This document shows, piece by piece, positions 25,820-31,790 of a DNA stretch of 31,790 nucleotides; position 1 is the stretch's first letter; every line of letters begins with the position of its first letter. The notes under the pieces are model-generated. The model saw only the letters and a program-made list of their open reading frames with translations, ran no database searches and was not told the DNA's origin. The translations under genes and the position numbers were made by a program. Source of the stretch: Phallusia fumigata (taxonomy: Eukaryota > Chordata > Ascidiacea > Phlebobranchia > Ascidiidae); the NCBI GenBank assembly GCA_008931825.1, contig QXVZ01017565.1, forward strand, positions 1 through 31,790. Direction: 5' to 3'.

Positions 25820-28010
25820 GATTAAAAATATTCGATATTTTCAGGTGAGTAAATTGCTCGCAACTTAGGCCTTGTTGACTACATATTGCTTTAAGATACT
25901 GTAAATTCTTCTTTACGTAATGAGCTTTTAGATTTGCGGTTTGGAGTAAGCGCAAACCAGGTGTTAGTATAAGGCTTTGTTTCCAAATTTCCAATTACTG
26001 TGACGTGCTATTGCCAGCAAAACCAATGTGAATCAAATGCACATTGCTTAATTAAGTTTTACCAAATTGTTTTGAGAAAAGTTGTTTTTGTGTTGTATCA
26101 CAAATTTAAGCCTGCGAATTATTTGATTGTGGAAGTTGTCGAAAGAGTGATGCTTCAAAACTTTGATGTCAATCGCATCTCCTGATATATTGCTGATTGT
26201 ACACTAGAAAATATCTGGAAGTGCGTTTATTGTATTTAAAAGCGCTGAGAGTGCCATCCTCATGACGAATAGGTTTTGGTATTTATTACGGTTATGTTGA
26301 AAAACAAACTTACTGTAACGGCGCTGGATACACAGTTTCCAACGATTTGCACATACATTGCGCTACGATGTTTGCAAGATGTTGTTTCGCGACCCACTGT
26401 GATCAATCATCATCACCATAGGGTTAAGTTGTTTCACCCTGGAACTTAGAATTTAGGTCCGTCTTTGGTTCAAATATTTAGGTCTAATACACCGATTAGG
26501 ATTGCCCCCAAGATTTGGACTGATATTTGTCAGTGGACGTCTTAAGGAAGTAATATTTTTGGAGGGGCAGCGACCAACCGTAGAAATTGCTCGAATCGAA
26601 GTCGCAATCACTATTTGACAACTATCCAATGTCGAAACGACCCGGTATAAGCAATCGGTATTGCAGATAGACTTGACTTTATTATGTTGTTGCTGGAAAG
26701 AAAACAACTTTGCAATAACGGCGCTTGGAAACGCAGTTTTATTAAAAAATGTTCCAACGATTTTTGTAGATTGCGCCACTGGCTGCTTTCGTCAAACCTA
26801 ATTTACAAGTCCCTATACCTGATTGTTTGAGTAGCACTCAAACTTTGTTTAATGTGTAAAATGATGTTTGCACGATGTTGTGGCGCAGACCCCTGTAACC
26901 ATTCAGCATTATCCAACATGGGAAAGTTGCTGAACCCTTGAACTTATTTTATGTAACTAACCATATCAACAGCGCTATTGTAGCACCTGAGTGCTAAATC
27001 GAACATTTTTTAACGCTCTTTGTAATTTTTCGACATGTATTCTATCATATAGAATATAGTTATTATCTTGCACAGTTCTTTTGTCCAGTACAGTAGGGGG
27101 ATGTGGTCGAATGTGACCATTGTTTGCACATAAAAGGGGAAGTTGCAGGTGACCATTGTTTGCATTGACATGATATTTAGAAAACAAAGGTTTGACCGAT
27201 TAAAAAAGTGACATTTGCAGGAAAGTTGCTCGCAAATTAAGGGTTTGTTGAATATACATTGTTCAAGAAGCGTAAAACTAAATAAGTTCTTTGAGCCCAT
27301 TTGCGGTTTCGGAGTAGTTGCCCAGAAGTAGGCTACTGCGACGGGCTGTCATCAACAATACTAACGTAACCTACTAGTTGGTTAAATTTTTGTTTTCCGT
27401 TGTAAAAGGAATTAAAGCTTGCATATTAAATTGCGTTGAAGTTTCAATGAGATTGGTCCTTGATTGATCCAAAACTTCTATGTCAATTGCATCAAAAAAA
27501 TACCAAATATCACAATACGGACGTCGATGTTTACTGTTACAAACCGGGACTGATATAAGATTCATGTAGGCCTTAGGTGCTCTTTTGTAGTAAAATAACT
27601 ATATAGCAAGAGTGTAAATTACCAAAGAAAAGACTCAGCTTTCTCAATTTCAGGATTTACATTTTCTGAGATATTGATGTTTGTGTGATTGGAAATATTT
27701 GAAGGGACGTTTATTGGTTTTAAGCAATTGTTATGGCAGATAGATTTCTATGATTACGTTGGGATTCAATTTTACAATGACGGCACTTGGCAACACAGTT
27801 TAACTGAAAAAGTCCCGAGAATTTGCATATAGATTGCGCCCTGACAAGTCCCTATATACCTGCTTGTTTAAGTACCACCTAAATTTTATTTGATGTGCGA
27901 AACAATGTTTGCACGACGTTGTTTCGCGAACCCAATCAATATGGAACAGATTTCTCAACCCTGGAATTTACATGGAACTGAAAACATTGAGATCGCTGTG
28001 CGGCAAGCAA
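25820..28010. repeat. Cluster of diverged local duplications
   Basis: Three diverged copies of a 300-bp unit occur at about 26180-26470, 26660-26960 and 27680-28010, each running from a GGCGCTTGG/GGCACTTGG-type block through ATGTTTGCACGATGTTGT to CCCTGGAA-like ends. The flank at 25840-25960 also recurs at 27215-27330 (AAATTGCTCGCAACTTAG compared with AAGTTGCTCGCAAATTAAG). This fits tandem segmental duplication followed by decay. Open frames are not preserved between copies, so no protein is called. Confidence 0.65.
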
Positions 28011-28429
28011 GTTCGAAAGCGGACAGTTTTTCTAGCAAACACAGTAACTTTACATTTCGTCTGTCCTATATTTTTTAGTACAGTGTTTAGGCTACCGACC
28101 GGTTGTACGCACTATAAATTTATCTGCGTTATTCGTTGCATTTGTATTATTCATGTCAGAAACTAAAATGTTTTCTGATTGAAAATCTTGTTACGCGACG
28201 AAAGTGCTTTACCTGCAAGTGGTACGCGACAACAAAATGTTTTGAAACTACTAGTTTAGTGCCTTGTTATTGCATCCCGAAACTGCTGTTTTTGTCTTTA
28301 TTTTCTATTTTACAGTTAGGTATTTATTCAAATGCTACATTTTTAGACAATGAAAGGGCAGCCACAGATTCTGTTTGCGGAGATTCTGTAGAAACAATAT
28401 TTGGGAAACGTTGTTTTGTAGTGTTAGTA

Positions 28430-28545
28430 AGCCTCGAGTCATATTTTTCAAAGACTTGACTTGACCCGAGTCCCGGCTTTGAAAACACTTGACTTGACTC
28501 AAACTCGTTAACCCACAGACCTGGCCGGGACTCAAGACTAGAAGA
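28430..28545. repeat. GACTTGAC-rich interspersed repeat-like segment
   Basis: Contains AGACTTGACTTGACCCGAG and ACACTTGACTTGACTCAAAC within 55 bases, plus CCGGGACTC in both orientations (28470s and 28530s), giving an internal inverted repeat. The low-complexity, self-complementary character suggests a mobile-element relic. The element family was not identified. Confidence 0.5.
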
Positions 28546-28612
28546 AAATTTGTGATAGAACAAATAATCTGTCCCACGTAGCATTGAATGTTTTACACTC
28601 TTCAGGCTGATC

Positions 28613-28927
28613 ATGGGTAATCAAATTGGTAAACGGGCAACTACATACGATGGGGAAGTGTCTGTTCCATTAAAAGGTGTTAAATCCGACGGTTCTGGTC
28701 AACCTACTATAGGTAATCCTTTTTTTCATCATGTTTTGAGATATAAGCTCGGATTTGGCCCTGGTGCACGCAACGAATACAAAGGTTTAAATCTAAAAAC
28801 GTGTTATTTTCGCACATCTGGATTCACAAATAAACCTTTTTTTCATGGTGAAAAGATTCCTATGGCAGGCAAGCTTTGTCGCGCGGCTAACATCCTGTTT
28901 ACAGTAGGCTACATGATTTATTTTTAG
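28613..28927 (+). CDS. Possible first coding exon or small gene (MGNQIGK...)
   Basis: The ATG at 28613 lies 7 nt after a good acceptor (TTTTACACTCTTCAG), as expected of a trans-spliced or 5'-UTR-intron start. The frame begins MGNQIGKRATTYDG, with a Gly2 that could be myristoylated, and is Gly/Ser/Thr-rich for about 34 codons. It then meets good donors (AG|GTAATC after 28712, or AAAG|GTGTTA after 28676). Unspliced it runs 104 codons and ends in a hydrophobic stretch. It could be the first exon of the TRPC-like gene to the right or an independent gene. No domain was recognised. Confidence 0.35.
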   Translation: MGNQIGKRATTYDGEVSVPLKGVKSDGSGQPTIGNPFFHHVLRYKLGFGPGARNEYKGLNLKTCYFRTSGFTNKPFFHGEKIPMAGKLCRAANILFTVGYMIYF

Positions 28928-30237
28928 TTGATTTAATAGTCGTAAAAGATCCAAATCTAAAAGCGTTTATTATATCAGTCAAATGGATTCGAAAATTATA
29001 AACGTGGCGCTGCTTAAAAGAGCGCAAGTTACAACCACGCGCAGTTTACCATTGTTTACAGCAGACTACAAAATTTCAGTTGTTTTCTTTGACACGTTAA
29101 ACAGTTGCGAAACATGTGATCCCTCCTGGGCAAAGTGGGTGATTCCCCTTTCAATAGTGCATTCAAGCGTGTCGCACGCGGAGTTTCCGGTGCCTTCAAA
29201 AAGTTCAGGTCCGCTTTGAAGATTTGATCTGTATTGTTTATTTCACTTTTTTCCTGTTCCCAATAACACTAACCGTCAATTTAAAAGTGCGAGTTTCACC
29301 CCATTCAAATTGATTATCTTCCGTATTTGCGGTGCCTACGAAGTAGCGAACCTCGGAAATACACTAACCCAGGAACTCCAGCATCGACGCAAACCTGACT
29401 AAAACCAGACAGTACGTCACAAAGGGTTTTGACAAACGGTGTTGCTGTGCGTGCGTCTGTTCATAGCGATCATTTGTGTTGCACTTGCCCCCTCATTGAA
29501 TGCAACTTTATTAATTATATATGTTCTATCAAAATAATTTCACAAATGAAAAAGTATGTGTGTGTTAAGATTTGACGCCTCTTGGAAAATTTGTTGCCGG
29601 CACCCATGGGGTTGTGGAGAGGGATAGGGTTAGTAAACCTCTAGAGTACGCAATAACATGTCACAAAACTAACGCACATCCATTTGTGACGCAGAAGTCC
29701 GGTTTACGTCGATGCTGCAGTTTGTTGTTCAGTTCCGCAAACCTCCTTGTACGACACGCCTGAAAGGGAAATCACCCACCTCGCCTTAAGTCCTCCTATC
29801 GCGTACTAATTGTTCTGCAAAGTCAAAGAAGTGCGACATCCTCAAGCTAAGCGTTAAGAGCTACCATAAGCCAAACTTTCCAGTCTACTTGGAATACTAC
29901 TAATCAAAACGTGGTGCAACACACACACAAAGGCATTGTTACGTCAATTAGTTGTTAACTCGTGACGTGTAGAGAACAGAACAGACTTGACTTTGCTGGT
30001 NACGTGGTGCAACACACACACAAAGGCATTGTTACGTCAATTAGTTGTTAACTCGTGACGTGTAGAGAACAGAACAGACTTGACTTTGCTGGTTGTGAAA
30101 TCTGTCCGTCGCAAAAATCGTCTTGAACGCGGTAATCTAGCTCTATTTATTCTATGTCCCTTGGTGCATAGATCTGCTTTTACTCGCTAAATACACAATA
30201 ATGTCACCAAATATTTGATACGGTCACAAAATTATAG
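28928..30237. other. Upstream of TRPC-like exons; inverted-repeat pieces, no clear gene
   Basis: Stretches near 29130-29180 and 29725-29785 are related in opposite orientation (GTGGGTGATTCCCCTTTCA on plus, GTGGGTGATTTCCCTTTCA on minus), and GCATCGACGCAAACC near 29382 matches GCATCGACGTAAACC on the minus strand near 29710. This suggests a foldback element or a rearranged repeat. No splice-supported exon was found, although earlier TRPC-like exons could lie here. Confidence 0.5.
29909..30093. repeat. Exact 92-bp duplication around a single N at 30001
   Basis: 29909..30000 and 30002..30093 are identical, separated by one N. It is almost certainly an assembly join where the two contig ends overlap, so the true genome probably has one copy. 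Confidence 0.92.
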
Positions 30238-31763
30238 TTTTTCGAATGGCGCTGATTTGTATGCACTGGTCAAAGATTGTAAATATCTTATCTTATATAT
30301 CCTTCTTATAGCTGCTGTCAATTCTGGAAACCCTCAAAGTTTTTTCGAGGTTTTGGAAATGGTGATTAACAACGATCGCCAAGGCATGCAAAATTTGTTA
30401 TCGAAGAAGATTGCGGAAAGCCACATCGAGTCAGATGGCTTGAAAACCAAGAAGAAGTCAATGAAAAATAGGTTGATTCAATTGTTATCAAAACACGATG
30501 GACAAGGTTGCAAAATTAAAGTAAATACAAAGTATTCATAAAGTATTGTCTGGCTTTGGTTGGGCATATGTTTTATACCTTAGCACGCTTTTTAGTCTGT
30601 GGACAAGCCCTTGCGTCATGCGATCCAACGCAAGTTTCAGATCGTCTTAGAAGGCAAAGCATCGGATTTTGATTCCACTCTTGGTTTCGCAGCAATAAGT
30701 CTTGCATCGCATTACGACAATTACGAAATTTTGACTTTGTTGTTTAAAGCAGGATACACAATTGAGGTATTTTGCAAACTACTTTTTAGGACTTAAATTA
30801 AGTTTGCACTGTTTGCAACAATATTAATCGTGTTCTTGACTTTAGGAACCAGGAAATGATGAGCCTCCGTGGGAGCTGGCCAACCAACGCAGGGTCTATT
30901 GCAAAGCTATTTCTTCTCTAGCATACATAACTGCTTATACGGAACGTAAGGTAAGAGATTTTGGAACAGAAATTTTATTTAAGTACCATGGTAAAATTAG
31001 ACCAAAGTGGCCGCATTTATTATCATCAAAAACTTTGTAAACAGTGGCCAACTATGGCACAAACTATGGAAATTCGTTTGTTGATTTTTGACGGGCAGTA
31101 AAGAATTTTACTCTAGAATTTTGTGAGGATTTTACATTTGCGATACGATTGTGGTCGACTTTAACAAGCATTTAGCACACCTACAGAACAGCGGCATACA
31201 GATGTAGCTTCAAAATATCTAAAAAGAATTACACAAGGCAATGAGAATTCTTTTATAGAGCGATGATAGTCACAACGCGATTACAACTTGCATTGATTTA
31301 ATAAAAGTCGTTAAGGGAGTTTTGAATGAGGAAATCGACGACAGTTATTACAAGAAGATCAAAAACATCATCCAAAGCTACATGTGCGATTTACTTTCCG
31401 AGGTTGGTACAAAACTCATTTATCTGCACAATGTTGACGTAATAAATCAGGTAGCATCGTTTTTAAAAAAGTTTTACTTAAAAGAGCTAAACAGCATTTA
31501 TACAGACACTAATAAACGGACTTGGTCTTACGTAGAGATCAAAGTGCATATTGTTGTTTGAACTCTGCTGTTACATTGTTGGAGGTATTGTAACACCCCA
31601 AATTTTTTAAACAAAGATCAGTTCCTCCGATGAACTCTTCAACTTTTTCGGATACGAGTTTATTGAAGATGATGTAAAAAAGCCCAATCACGAAGCCCTA
31701 CAATTTCTTGATCAGGCTGTGATGCTGCGACTTGATAGGTTTATCAATCACGTCAATTCGCAA
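30238..31763 (+). CDS. TRPC-like cation channel, N-terminal exons (continues past right edge)
   Basis: Exons 30312..30520, 30596..30766, 30846..30950, 31259..31450 and 31617..31763 join in phase 0 with GT/AG borders. A preceding piece at 30238..30278 (NGADLYALVKD) is joined either by a 33-nt intron or by an open frame. Motifs match the cytosolic N-terminus of TRPC channels. Ankyrin-like helices include SVDKPLRHAIQRKF and ISLASHYDNYEILTLLFKAG (family: AAHxxxYEIxxxLLxxG). A post-ankyrin linker follows (YCKAISSLAYITAYTE, resembling the KGLASPAYL region), then the helix block LQFLDQAVMLRLDRFINHV, where family members have LKxAIxYxQKxFV. Family members are tetrameric calcium-permeable channels of the plasma membrane. 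The CxCxxC-like cysteines usual after the last ankyrin repeat are not seen, so this is a diverged member. Membrane segments and pore lie outside the window; the true start was not found. Confidence 0.83.
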
Positions 31764-31790
31764 GTATGTGTAGGGTTGAGTCGCACGGTT

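Noticed and set aside
26453..26779. 108-codon minus-strand open frame
   Set aside because: It sits in the diverged repeat cluster, is not preserved in sister units and has no recognised domain.
28136..28459. 107-codon plus-strand open frame
   Set aside because: Overlapping frames on both strands run through the GACTTGAC repeat, with no splice or motif support.
29572..29763. 63-codon open frame near the foldback pieces
   Set aside because: It overlaps inverted-repeat sequence, starts without ATG and shows no motif.

Overview
This is eukaryotic, animal DNA. The coding sequence is split into short exons with GT/AG borders whose phases fit together, and the introns are mostly 80-900 bp. The gene families (chymotrypsin-like protease, BTB-BACK-kelch, TRPC-like channel, 7TM receptor) are metazoan. 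I favour an ascidian tunicate, perhaps Ciona-like, with moderate confidence. The reasons are the compact introns, divergent single-gene versions of chordate families, high allelic divergence at assembly joins, and splice-acceptor-like sites just 5' of several start codons, as SL trans-splicing would give. None of these is decisive.

Layout. (1) Positions 1-8375 hold a tandem duplication of secreted serine protease genes on the minus strand. The right copy (7435 down to 3337) can be read completely in ten phase-matched exons: signal peptide, Ser/Thr-rich leader exons, activation-peptide Cys, full catalytic domain, then a Thr-rich stalk with a C-terminal hydrophobic tail that looks like a GPI-anchor signal. 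The left copy has only its first four exons in the window (999 down to 121); its catalytic exons lie beyond the left edge. A decayed copy of the terminal exon lies between them. (2) Positions 8598-10743 hold a large imperfect inverted repeat made of two head-to-head 7TM-receptor copies, both apparently broken. (3) Positions 10744-16644 have no convincing gene. They hold a direct duplication, a perfect DR1 nuclear-receptor motif, and two places where a single N separates near-identical flanks, probably unmerged haplotypes. (4) Positions 16645-23135 hold a complete 13-exon BTB-BACK-kelch gene on the plus strand, predicted at 562 residues. Four of its introns carry fragments of one repeat family with a conserved short hairpin. 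(5) Positions 23136-30237 have no recognised gene apart from a possible 5' exon at 28613. They contain a 60-bp tandem repeat, a candidate TATA promoter with two everted AGGTC palindromes upstream, CRE palindromes, a diverged repeat cluster and another N-separated duplication. (6) Positions 30238-31763 hold the N-terminal exons of a TRPC-like cation channel that runs off the right edge.

The genes show no sign of acting in one pathway. The region is an ordinary gene neighbourhood shaped by local duplication (protease tandem, receptor inverted pair, noncoding direct repeats). The most unusual biology is the predicted membrane-tethered chymotrypsin-type protease with mucin-like segments on both sides of its catalytic domain. 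All exon models are manual readings of genomic sequence without transcript support.
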